From NCBI GenBank assembly GCA_945903925.1, contig CAMDPJ010000046.1:1-12645 (forward strand): 12,645 nucleotides of DNA, read 5' to 3'. The translations under genes and the position numbers were made by a program. The stretch comes from Chryseobacterium gleum. GTDB lineage: Bacteria; Bacteroidota; Bacteroidia; Flavobacteriales_C; GCA-002722245. This document shows, piece after piece, positions 1-6,512 of the stretch (positions within the stretch are counted from its first letter, which is position 1; each line of letters starts with the position of its first letter). The notes below the pieces were generated by a model. It did not search any database. It was not told the DNA's origin and saw only the letters and a program-made list of their open reading frames with translations.

Positions 1-79
1 ACGCAAAAGAGAAATAATACTTCATAATTAGTTTAAATTGAATCAGACAGCTAAAATCTTAAAATTTAAGCGATATACC

Positions 80-1555
80 TCACGCTTCTGCTAAAACTTT
101 TAAACACGAATTCAACGGGTTGGCATTTTGCAGCAAGGCATCAATGTACGAAGAACCAAAGCGCGAGTAAAATTCCATGAAATTCACTCTTCTTTCTTGA
201 AAAACGCCTTCGGGGAAAAGCTGACTCTTCAACTTATCAATTTTGTTCAAATCGATTTCGTGACGAGCTTTTTCGGCCTTTTTGATTCGCGTAAACAAAT
301 TCTCGATAGATTTTGAAGTCTTTGTTTTCTCGGCATCTACCGAACCTTCTAAAGTTGAATCGATTTTAGAAACCTCTGCTTTTAAGCTCTCGAAAAGTTG
401 TGAAATAGACAATTGATAAGTGTCATCTAAAATCTCCATTTTAGATTTCAGAAATTTTGATTTTAAAGTATCTGAGCTTTCTAAAATATCTTGAACAGAA
501 AAATGCAAGGCAGTTAACATCTTTTGCTGATTGGCATTGAGCACTAAAAATGAATCACGCAAAATCAATTGAGGATAAACGATATTGTATGCAGCGAAAA
601 CCCCCGTTAATTGAAACCAGTAGGCCAGTTCGTTCGGTCCGCCTACATAAGCCACATTAGGCAAAATAAATTCTTGGTAAAGAGGGCGGTAAATTACATT
701 GGGAGAAAATTTCTCGGGATTACTTATTAGCAGTTCTTTCCAATCGGCGCTATTTTCGGGGGTAAAACGCTCACGTTTGCCATCTTCCAACTTAAAAAAA
801 TTAATGTCGCGAGGATTCACTTGCAACTTATACTTTTCGCCCAAAACAGCATTGGTTTTTTCTACTTCTGTTTTGCCAATTTTTTCACTGAATTCCTTTT
901 CAATTATGGGCGCAAAACTTCTTTTTAAATCTTTGTCATCGGCATCAATAATGATTAAGCCGTAAGGGGCAAACAATTTGTTTAACCAGGTTTTAGTGAA
1001 AGAGGACAATGACGACGTTGAGGACATGGAGGACCATGAGGAGCTGAAGAATTCGGGAATTTCTACGATGGATTTTAGTTCTGAAAAGATCTCAGAAAAA
1101 CCTTCCATTTTCATTCTTCCTACAGCACCAGTTTGCGTGGTTTTCCATTCTACTTTTTTACCAAAGAGATACAAATGATTCACTTCTTCAAAATCGTGAT
1201 CTTCAGAAGCCAACCAAAAAACGGGCACAAATTTCTTAGATGGATATTTTGCGGCATACAACTCGCAAGCCTTAATCGTTGAAACAATCTTGTATATAAA
1301 ATACGCTGGTCCGCCTAGCAAGCACAATTGGTGGCCGGTAGTTACCGTAAAAGTATTTTCATCCAAAAGAGATTCAATATTGGCGCCAACTTTTTCGTGA
1401 ACGGTAAAAGAAGAATACTGCTCATTCAACTTCGAAACCAATAATTTTCTATCGGTTTTTTTATTGAAATTCAACTCCCCTTGCTTCAACAAATCTGTGA
1501 TGATAGGAGGAAGAAGATTGGTTTGTGAGAAAGGTATGTTGGTGTTATTGAGCAT
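80..1555 (-). CDS. bshC: BshC, putative cysteine-adding enzyme of bacillithiol biosynthesis
   Basis: BshC is the family assigned to the last step of bacillithiol synthesis, joining cysteine to glucosaminyl-malate in the cytoplasm. The 491-residue protein shows the family's most recognisable stretches: TTGHQ near residues 72-76 followed by GGPAYFIYK, then PVFWLASEDHDFEE at about 111-124, and VGGPNELAYW at about 304-313. Residues about 374-447 are rich in Leu, Lys and Glu and look like the coiled coil of this family. Length is slightly below the usual 520-540. There is an unusual Ser-Ser-X repeat at residues 171-185. The ATG at 1555 starts a normal-looking N-terminus. It lies downstream of the M61 gene on the same strand, but a 148-bp gap with a large hairpin separates them. 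No bshA or bshB is in the window. Identification is by motif recognition and is fairly secure. Confidence 0.9.
   Translation of the reverse strand: MLNNTNIPFSQTNLLPPIITDLLKQGELNFNKKTDRKLLVSKLNEQYSSFTVHEKVGANIESLLDENTFTVTTGHQLCLLGGPAYFIYKIVSTIKACELYAAKYPSKKFVPVFWLASEDHDFEEVNHLYLFGKKVEWKTTQTGAVGRMKMEGFSEIFSELKSIVEIPEFFSSSWSSMSSTSSLSSFTKTWLNKLFAPYGLIIIDADDKDLKRSFAPIIEKEFSEKIGKTEVEKTNAVLGEKYKLQVNPRDINFFKLEDGKRERFTPENSADWKELLISNPEKFSPNVIYRPLYQEFILPNVAYVGGPNELAYWFQLTGVFAAYNIVYPQLILRDSFLVLNANQQKMLTALHFSVQDILESSDTLKSKFLKSKMEILDDTYQLSISQLFESLKAEVSKIDSTLEGSVDAEKTKTSKSIENLFTRIKKAEKARHEIDLNKIDKLKSQLFPEGVFQERRVNFMEFYSRFGSSYIDALLQNANPLNSCLKVLAEA
1001..1045 (-). repeat. In-frame 9-bp imperfect tandem repeat inside bshC (Ser-Ser-X)
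   Basis: Codons 171-185 of bshC read as Ser-rich triplets with W174, M177, T180 and L183 at every third place. They are built from imperfect 9-bp units of the form TCN-TCN-NNG. The tract sits just before the segment LFAPYGLIIIDADD. The codons here are more GC-rich than the flanking sequence. Confidence 0.7.
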
Positions 1556-1581
1556 TGTTGTAATAATTTATGTTCAATGCG

Positions 1582-1670
1582 ATAGTTCCTTCGGGGTACC
1601 TCAAGATGACAATCATTCTTAAAGCAGCACTTACCCAGTTTGTCATCCTGAGGTACCCCGAAGGAACTAT
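1582..1670. repeat. Large hairpin repeat with 31-bp arms (REP/MITE-like)
   Basis: Arms at 1582-1612 and 1640-1670 are reverse complements over 31 bases, with one mismatch at 1604, around a 27-base spacer. Each arm contains the palindrome GGTACC. The arm text, TCATCCTGAGGTACCCCGAA, is of a kind I recognise as a commonly dispersed intergenic repeat in Bacteroidota. It fills most of the gap between the M61 gene and bshC, both on the minus strand. It could therefore fold in the mRNA and act as a processing site or partial terminator. No long T tract follows either arm. Confidence 0.85.
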
Positions 1671-1702
1671 TGTCCTAAACTTAATACAAAACGAACTACT
1701 TT

Positions 1703-3430
1703 TTACCCCAACCATTCTTTAAATGCCTCTTCTTGCTGCGCTGTAGGATTTTTCACTCTCTCTATTCTGCCTGAAGTATAAAACTTAAATTCTCCTTTTT
1801 TAAGAGTTTTTTCTACGATATGATTATCCTTTTTAACAGTAAGTAAAACATCGTTTTCAAAGTAAGCAATCCAATCGTTCACTTTCGCTTTTTCAGCTGC
1901 AATTCCATTTACCGCAATGATTTCATCGTTTCTATGCAAGCCCATATCCCAAGCTGGTGAACAAGGTGCAACATCAACAACTACATTACCATCTAAGCGC
2001 AAACCAAAAGCAGATGCAGCCAATTGCGGATGTTCATATTTTTTTAAGGTGCAACCTACATATTTCAACGATTCATTTAAAGCAGGAAAGTAATCGGCTT
2101 TGCCATATACGTGCTCTTCAAAAATCCACGATAAATCTTCACCTGCCGCATCACTCACCAATTTCTTAAAATCATCTTCTGTATACGGCTGATCTTCTTG
2201 TGCAAAATCAACATATAGTTTTTTCATCACCCAGTCTAAATCTCTTTTACCATCGCTCTCTTTGCGAATTTGCAAATCGTACATTAAGGCATTCAAACAA
2301 CCCTCTGTATAGATAGACACTTTCTTGTTCGGAATTCCTTTGCTGTAGCCATCTAACCAAGTATCGAAAGAAGCCTCAGCCACCGACTGATTGAATCTTC
2401 CGTAATTGTAAAAATGCTTGTCGAAATTCTCATTCAATAGTGCAAAATATTGTTCTTGCGTAACCACTTCTGCGCGCGCCAAAATTAAGTCGCCATAATA
2501 AGTTGTAACACCTTCGGCAACATAGCCCAAGCGCGAATAATTTTCTTTTTGGAAGTTGTAAGGATACATTTCAACCGGACGAATAGCTTTGATATTCCAA
2601 GCATGAAACAATTCGTGCGAAGAAATACCCAAGAAGCTTTCGTAGGCTTTATCTTTCATGATATTGCAGCCCGGACCAAGCGCAATTACTGTAGAATTGC
2701 AATGCTCCACGCCGTGGTAAAAACTCACCGGTAAAATTTGATACAAGAAATGATATTCTACTTCGGGAAAACCTCCAAACACCTTTACTTGTTCGGTGGT
2801 AAAGCCTTTAAAATCACTTATTATTTTATCCCAATCGGGTTTACATTCTCCATTGAACCAAACCGTGAAATTGGTTTCTTTAACTTTATAAGATTGTTGC
2901 TGTAATTGATTACTAGCAATAAAAGGAGAATCGGCCAAGTCATCGAAATTTTTAGCCGAAAAAACATTCTTTTTCACTTTGGTGAGTCCGGTAGCGATAG
3001 TAAAATCGCTCGGCACATTCACCGTTAATTCAATATCATTGTAAAAATGCTCTTGCGTATACATAAAGCAATTGCAAGGATTGATGTACAACTGATTATC
3101 ATCGGCGAACGAAGCACCTGCATCCAACTGATTCGCGTAGTAAGAATACTTCACCACCAACTCGCTAATACCGCCCGTTTGCAGCTCCCAGCAGCTTTTA
3201 TCTATTTTCTCAAAATACAATTCGGTGCCTTTTCCAGTGAAAAACTGAACGTTGTGAATATTTTTGGCATAATCGGCCAGCTCATATCTACCAGGTCTCC
3301 AAATTGGCAAATAAAATAGCACCAAATCTCTACCTTCTTTATTCTCTACACGCATTTCAATTTCTACCAAATGACTGCCCGTTTGACCTCTTTTGATAGA
3401 ATAATATGTTTTGTTTTCTTGCTTATTCAT
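1703..3430 (-). CDS. M61-family metallopeptidase with C-terminal PDZ domain
   Basis: A predicted zinc aminopeptidase of the glycyl-aminopeptidase (M61) family, 575 residues. The zinc site is HELFH at residues 272-276, inside SSHELFHAWN. A downstream glutamate in AEGVTTYYGD (E306) is the expected third ligand. The preceding YHGVEHCNS segment (238-246) matches the conserved M61 strand before the active site. Residues about 1-180 form the N-terminal beta-rich domain typical of the family. Residues about 455-550 look like a PDZ domain (AFGLRLDGNVVVDVAPCSPA, then GLHRNDEIIAVNG). I see no signal peptide or lipoprotein box, so a cytoplasmic location is likely; some relatives are exported. The ATG at 3430 lies only 4 nt downstream of a consensus -7 element, so the mRNA may be leaderless. 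No later Met would keep the N-terminal domain intact. Confidence 0.9.
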   Translation of the reverse strand: MNKQENKTYYSIKRGQTGSHLVEIEMRVENKEGRDLVLFYLPIWRPGRYELADYAKNIHNVQFFTGKGTELYFEKIDKSCWELQTGGISELVVKYSYYANQLDAGASFADDNQLYINPCNCFMYTQEHFYNDIELTVNVPSDFTIATGLTKVKKNVFSAKNFDDLADSPFIASNQLQQQSYKVKETNFTVWFNGECKPDWDKIISDFKGFTTEQVKVFGGFPEVEYHFLYQILPVSFYHGVEHCNSTVIALGPGCNIMKDKAYESFLGISSHELFHAWNIKAIRPVEMYPYNFQKENYSRLGYVAEGVTTYYGDLILARAEVVTQEQYFALLNENFDKHFYNYGRFNQSVAEASFDTWLDGYSKGIPNKKVSIYTEGCLNALMYDLQIRKESDGKRDLDWVMKKLYVDFAQEDQPYTEDDFKKLVSDAAGEDLSWIFEEHVYGKADYFPALNESLKYVGCTLKKYEHPQLAASAFGLRLDGNVVVDVAPCSPAWDMGLHRNDEIIAVNGIAAEKAKVNDWIAYFENDVLLTVKKDNHIVEKTLKKGEFKFYTSGRIERVKNPTAQQEEAFKEWLG

Positions 3431-3434
3431 AGTG

Positions 3435-3442
3435 CAAAAATA
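3435..3442 (-). promoter_or_regulatory. Bacteroidota -7 box of the M61 gene
   Basis: On the minus strand this reads TATTTTTG, a perfect TAnnTTTG. It is followed by CACT and then the ATG at 3430. No convincing TTTG -33 box lies at the usual 19-21 bases upstream, where the sequence is ATTTA-like. Confidence 0.6.
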
Positions 3443-3451
3443 GCAAATTAA

Positions 3452-3479
3452 GTTTAAGTGTAAATGTTTAATGTGTAAA
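3452..3479. repeat. Short direct repeat in the divergent promoter region
   Basis: GTTTAAGTGTAAA (3452-3464) is followed at once by GTTTAATGTGTAAA (3466-3479), which is identical apart from one inserted T. The pair lies between the -7 boxes of the divergent M61 and lpdA genes. It could be simple AT-rich slippage or a paired regulator site. Confidence 0.5.
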
Positions 3480-3491
3480 GTCTAAATTTCT

Positions 3492-3499
3492 TATCTTCG
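3492..3499 (+). promoter_or_regulatory. Putative -7 box of lpdA
   Basis: TATCTTCG differs by one base from TAnnTTTG. It lies 26 bases before the lpdA ATG, leaving a short A-rich leader without a Shine-Dalgarno sequence, as is usual in Bacteroidota. A GTTTA about 20 bases upstream is a weak -33 candidate. Confidence 0.5.
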
Positions 3500-3525
3500 C
3501 CACTTAACTTTCAAAAACAAAAAAC

Positions 3526-4914
3526 ATGAGCTTTGATCTTATAGTTATAGGTAGCGGCCCTGGTGGATATGTAGCTGCCATTCGCGCATCACAATTAGGT
3601 TTAAAAACAGCTATCGTTGAGCGCTCTGAGCTGGGCGGTGTTTGCTTGAACTGGGGATGTATTCCAACAAAAGCATTGATAAAAAGCGCTAACGTTTTCG
3701 AATATATTAAGCATGCTGCCGATTATGGTATCAGTGTTAAAGATGCTGAAGCCGATTTCAAAGTTATCGTGAAAAGAAGTCGCGATGTAGCCGACGGAAT
3801 GAGCAAAGGGATTCAGTTCTTAATGAAAAAGAACAAAATTGAAGTTATTGCTGGTGTTGGTAAAGTGAAGGCTGGTAAAGTGGTTGAAGTTACTTCTGCT
3901 GATGGTAAAAAACAAGAGATTTCTGCAAAAAGCATCATGATAGCAACAGGCGCACGTTCTCGTGTGTTGCCTAACTTGCCACAAGATGGTAAAAAAATTA
4001 TAGGATACCGTGATGCAATGGTGCTACCAAAAATGCCAAAATCAATGGTTATCGTAGGTTCGGGAGCAATAGGCGTTGAGTTCGCTTATTTCTACAACAC
4101 TATGGGTACACAAGTAACGGTAGTTGAATTCTTGCCTAACATCGTTCCTGTTGAAGATACCGATGTTTCTCAAGCATTAGAAAAATCATTGAAAAAACAA
4201 GGCATTACGGTAATGACCAATGCTTCTGTTGAGAAAGTAGATACAACAGGTAAAGATTGCAAAGTAACTATCAAAACAAAAGACGGTGAAAAAGTAATCG
4301 ATGCTGAAATCGTTTTATCTGCGGTGGGTATCGAAGCAAATATTGAAAACTTAGGATTGGAAGAAGTAGGTATTGTGGTAGATAAAGGAAGAATTAAAGT
4401 GGACGAGTTCTACCAAACCAACATTCCTGGTTACTATGCTATTGGTGATGTTATTCCTACAGCTGCTTTGGCACACGTTGCATCGGCAGAAGGAATCATT
4501 GCAGTAGAAAAAATTGCTGGTCACCACCCAGAACCTTTAGAGTATTCAAACATTCCTGGTTGTACTTATTGCTCACCTGAAATTGCATCTGTTGGATTAA
4601 CAGAGGCGAAAGCAAAAGCTGCAGGTTACGAATTGAAAATAGGTAAATTCCCTTTCAGTGCATCTGGTAAAGCATCTGCTGCCGGCGCGAAAGACGGATT
4701 CATCAAAGTTATTTACGATGCTAAATACGGCGAACTTCTAGGTGCCCACATGATTGGTGCTAACGTTACCGAAATGATTGCTGAAATTGTAGTGGCTAAA
4801 AAATTAGAAACTACAGGACATGAAATGTTGAAAGCGGTGCATCCGCATCCAACAATGAGTGAGGCAATTATGGAGGCTACGGCGATGGCTTATGGGGAGG
4901 TGATACATTTGTAG
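3526..4914 (+). CDS. lpdA: Dihydrolipoyl dehydrogenase (E3)
   Basis: The FAD-dependent E3 component reoxidises dihydrolipoamide with NAD+ in the pyruvate, 2-oxoglutarate or branched-chain dehydrogenase complexes and in glycine cleavage. The 462 residues have the full family order. The FAD Rossmann motif is VIGSGPGGYVAA (7-18). The redox disulfide is C40/C45 in GGVCLNWGCIPTKA. The second Rossmann motif, VIVGSGAIGVEF (175-186), binds NAD. YYAIGDV (303-309) contacts FAD. The dimer-domain motif is HPHPTMSE at 439-446, giving the catalytic His441-Glu446 pair. Length and motifs are normal. No other complex subunits are adjacent. The gene appears monocistronic, with its own promoter upstream and a strong intrinsic terminator 20 bases after the stop. 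Bacteroidota often have several paralogues, and the sequence does not show which complex this one serves. Confidence 0.96.
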   Translation: MSFDLIVIGSGPGGYVAAIRASQLGLKTAIVERSELGGVCLNWGCIPTKALIKSANVFEYIKHAADYGISVKDAEADFKVIVKRSRDVADGMSKGIQFLMKKNKIEVIAGVGKVKAGKVVEVTSADGKKQEISAKSIMIATGARSRVLPNLPQDGKKIIGYRDAMVLPKMPKSMVIVGSGAIGVEFAYFYNTMGTQVTVVEFLPNIVPVEDTDVSQALEKSLKKQGITVMTNASVEKVDTTGKDCKVTIKTKDGEKVIDAEIVLSAVGIEANIENLGLEEVGIVVDKGRIKVDEFYQTNIPGYYAIGDVIPTAALAHVASAEGIIAVEKIAGHHPEPLEYSNIPGCTYCSPEIASVGLTEAKAKAAGYELKIGKFPFSASGKASAAGAKDGFIKVIYDAKYGELLGAHMIGANVTEMIAEIVVAKKLETTGHEMLKAVHPHPTMSEAIMEATAMAYGEVIHL

Positions 4915-4933
4915 GAATAAAATATCTTATTAT

Positions 4934-4962
4934 AAAAACATCCGCACAATGCGGATGTTTTT
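4934..4962 (+). terminator. Intrinsic terminator after lpdA
   Basis: A 13-bp perfect stem has arms 4934-4946 and 4950-4962, a CAA loop and core ACATCCGCA/TGCGGATGT. The arms end in an A-tract and a T-tract, so it should stop lpdA transcription and could work in both directions. Confidence 0.9.
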
Positions 4963-4982
4963 ATTTAAAAAATATTCATCCC

Positions 4983-5240
4983 ATGAAAACAACGAACGTA
5001 ATTTTTTATTCAATCCTTACATTGATATTTTACGCTTTATTTTTTTACCTAACAATTTCTCTTGAACCCTCTTTAACACAAATAATTTTGGTGTTAGTTC
5101 CTGTCTTATTTTTATTAGGTTTGGCTTTATCCTTCACAAAAGATTATAAAGAATTAGCATACGGATTTATTATATCATCAATTATTGTTGGAATAGGTCT
5201 TCTTTGGATTTTTTCCATGTTAAGTAGGACTGAGTGTTAA
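4983..5240 (+). CDS. Small hypothetical membrane protein with three predicted helices
   Basis: I do not recognise a family. The 85-residue protein is very hydrophobic, with likely membrane helices at about residues 6-26, 31-51 and 58-79. Charged residues are confined to the N-terminus, the loop TKDYKEL (52-58) and the tail. It ends in Arg-Thr-Glu-Cys. Orientation cannot be fixed with confidence. It starts 20 bases after the lpdA terminator and is followed by a hairpin with a T-rich tail, so it would be its own transcription unit, yet I find no clear TAnnTTTG promoter. The coding case rests on the uninterrupted frame and the coherent hydrophobic pattern. Confidence 0.6.
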   Translation: MKTTNVIFYSILTLIFYALFFYLTISLEPSLTQIILVLVPVLFLLGLALSFTKDYKELAYGFIISSIIVGIGLLWIFSMLSRTEC

Positions 5241-5313
5241 CCAGTAATTTCAGTTTTTTCGAAACCAAAGTAAATTCTTCCTATTTAGGAATTTTCAATT
5301 ACGGTTATCAATT

Positions 5314-5433
5314 GTAGGGGCGAAAAATCTTTCGCCCTTTTCATTTTTAAACCAATCAAAATAACCATAATTATTAATTTCCTAAAACAATATTGTTGTT
5401 ATTATGATTGGGCGAAAGATTTTTCGCCCCTAC
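5314..5433. repeat. Nested inverted repeat (BIME-like) after the small membrane gene
   Basis: Two 24-bp units, 5314-5337 and 5410-5433, are perfect reverse complements separated by 72 AT-rich bases. Each unit is itself a hairpin: GGGCGAAA and TTTCGCCC around a 4-base loop. Two palindromic units in opposite orientation are the layout of REP/BIME elements. The unit text (GTAGGGGCGAAAAAT...) resembles a dispersed repeat I have seen in other Bacteroidota. This, the operator and the flanking AT-rich bases account for the 303-bp gap 5241-5543. Confidence 0.85.
5318..5348 (+). terminator. Possible intrinsic terminator for the small membrane gene
   Basis: The left repeat unit forms an 8-bp GGGCGAAA/TTTCGCCC stem (5318-5337). 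It is followed directly by a T-rich run, TTTTCATTTTT, 78 bases downstream of the stop codon at 5240. The right unit has no such tail on the plus strand. Confidence 0.55.
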
Positions 5434-5487
5434 CATGCCGCAGAATTCAGACAATCGAAATGAAAATAAAATAAATTCAAATTTCAC

Positions 5488-5518
5488 TTGCCTATCTACT
5501 AGTAGGTAGTTATATTTG
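5488..5518 (+). promoter_or_regulatory. Promoter of the tetR-thioesterase-fabF operon
   Basis: The -33 trinucleotide TTG (5488-5490) and the -7 box TATATTTG (5511-5518, a perfect TAnnTTTG) are separated by exactly 20 bases, fitting the Bacteroidota consensus. Predicted transcription start is about 5522-5524. Confidence 0.75.
5492..5509. promoter_or_regulatory. Probable TetR operator between the -33 and -7 boxes
   Basis: CTATCTACTAGTAGGTAG is an 18-bp palindrome with one mismatched pair (T5496-equivalent against G5506) and a perfect 10-bp centre, CTACTAGTAG. It fills the promoter spacer almost completely. Binding of the adjacent TetR protein there would exclude RNA polymerase, implying negative autoregulation. 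Binding is inferred, not shown. Confidence 0.75.
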
Positions 5519-5522
5519 TACC

Positions 5523-6074
5523 ATCAATACAAAAGATAAAATATTGCAATTGAGCGATGAGCTCATAAGAGAAAGAGGTTTCAACGCCTTTAGCTTTCAT
5601 GATTTATCTAAATATTTGGGGATAAAAACCGCATCGATTCATTACCACTTCGCTACGAAAACAGCCCTAGGAGTAACGCTTTTGAAGCAACACACCGAAA
5701 ATGTAAAAGCATTAAAAGAAAAAGTAAAAGACAAAACTCCAGAGAAAAAACTAGAAGCTTTTCTGTCTATTTATAGTAAAATAAAAGCAGAAGATAAAGT
5801 TTGCATTGTGGGTTCGTTGGCTACCGACCTCCACTCTATCGACAAAAAAATAGCCAAAGAAGTGAAAGTGTTAGCAGGCGAAATTTTACAATGGGTGACT
5901 GAAATTTTAGAAGAAGGAAAAAAGAAAAAAGTATTTTATTTCGACCTACCTTCGCGCACCAAAGCATTGATGGTTATAAGCACTATGCTGGCTGCTGTGC
6001 AAATTTGCCGATTGACGAATGTAAAAGATTTTGATACCATCAAAAGAACAGTGATTAACGATTTAAAAAAATAA
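5523..6074 (+). CDS. TetR/AcrR-family transcriptional repressor, start codon uncertain
   Basis: A DNA-binding repressor. The N-terminal helix-turn-helix is clear: ELIRERGFNAFSFHDLSKYLGIKTASIHYHFATKTAL, with IHYHF as the recognition-helix end. The C-terminal ligand domain contains KVCIVGSLATDLHSI and ITEILEEGK-like text recalling the NemR/AcuR side of the family, so a small-molecule effector is likely but unknown. The first conventional start in frame is TTG at 5544 (176 residues), which begins inside helix 1. The frame is open upstream, and translation from ATC at 5523 would add I-N-T-K-D-K-I, restoring the usual TetR N-terminus (183 residues). That ATC is at the predicted transcription start. 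The gene is the first of a tight operon: 2 nt to the thioesterase. The operator in its own promoter indicates autorepression. Confidence 0.88.
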   Translation: MNTKDKILQLSDELIRERGFNAFSFHDLSKYLGIKTASIHYHFATKTALGVTLLKQHTENVKALKEKVKDKTPEKKLEAFLSIYSKIKAEDKVCIVGSLATDLHSIDKKIAKEVKVLAGEILQWVTEILEEGKKKKVFYFDLPSRTKALMVISTMLAAVQICRLTNVKDFDTIKRTVINDLKK

Positions 6075-6076
6075 AT

Positions 6077-6508
6077 ATGGATGTATTAACCATGCTACAA
6101 TTGGGAGTGGGTCAAGAGATTAAAGGCTCTCCTTCGGCTTTTATGAATTGGTTGAAGCCCACTATTTTAAAAGCTGAAAAAGGTAAAATTTCTTTTAAAT
6201 ATGTTGTGCGTGATGAAATGACTAATGCAATGGGAAACCTACATGGCGGCGTGACTTCGGGTATCATAGATGATATTTTAGGCGCAACGGTTTTCACTTT
6301 GGGTGAGCAACAATTCTTTGCTACTATCAATTTATCTATCGATTATTTATCGGCTGTGAAAAATGGTGATACTGTTGTGGCGCACAGCAGAATTATTAAG
6401 CATGGTAAACAATTGATTCACGCCGAATGCGAAATTTGGAATGCCGATGAAACGCGATTGGTGGCGCGCGGACAAAGTAATTTAATTAGAACAGAATTAA
6501 AGAAATAA
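6077..6508 (+). CDS. Hotdog-fold acyl-CoA/ACP thioesterase (PaaI-like)
   Basis: A 143-residue single hotdog domain of the PaaI/4HBT type, expected to hydrolyse an acyl-CoA or acyl-ACP thioester in the cytoplasm. The signature MGNLHGGVTSGIIDDILGA (52-70) provides the conserved Asn54, His56-Gly-Gly and Asp65/66. FFATINLSIDYLSAVKNGD (80-98) is the characteristic central strand, followed by the last strands with AHSRIIKHGKQLIHAECEIW. Length is normal for the family. It starts 2 nt after tetR and ends 4 nt before the fabF-like gene, so the three are almost certainly co-transcribed and under the TetR operator. The natural acyl substrate cannot be deduced from sequence alone. Confidence 0.9.
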   Translation: MDVLTMLQLGVGQEIKGSPSAFMNWLKPTILKAEKGKISFKYVVRDEMTNAMGNLHGGVTSGIIDDILGATVFTLGEQQFFATINLSIDYLSAVKNGDTVVAHSRIIKHGKQLIHAECEIWNADETRLVARGQSNLIRTELKK

Positions 6509-6512
6509 TAAG

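Noticed and set aside
978..1178. 66-residue plus-strand frame rich in Asp and Glu within bshC
   Set aside because: The acidic run is the complement of the Ser-Ser-X repeat of bshC; nothing else supports a gene here.
3047..3319. 90-residue plus-strand frame within the M61 gene
   Set aside because: Antisense shadow of a well-supported peptidase gene, with no family resemblance.
5314..5433. Possible CRISPR-like repeats (two 24-bp units)
   Set aside because: There are only two units, in opposite orientation, each self-palindromic, with a single AT-rich spacer and no cas genes; this fits a REP/BIME element, not an array.
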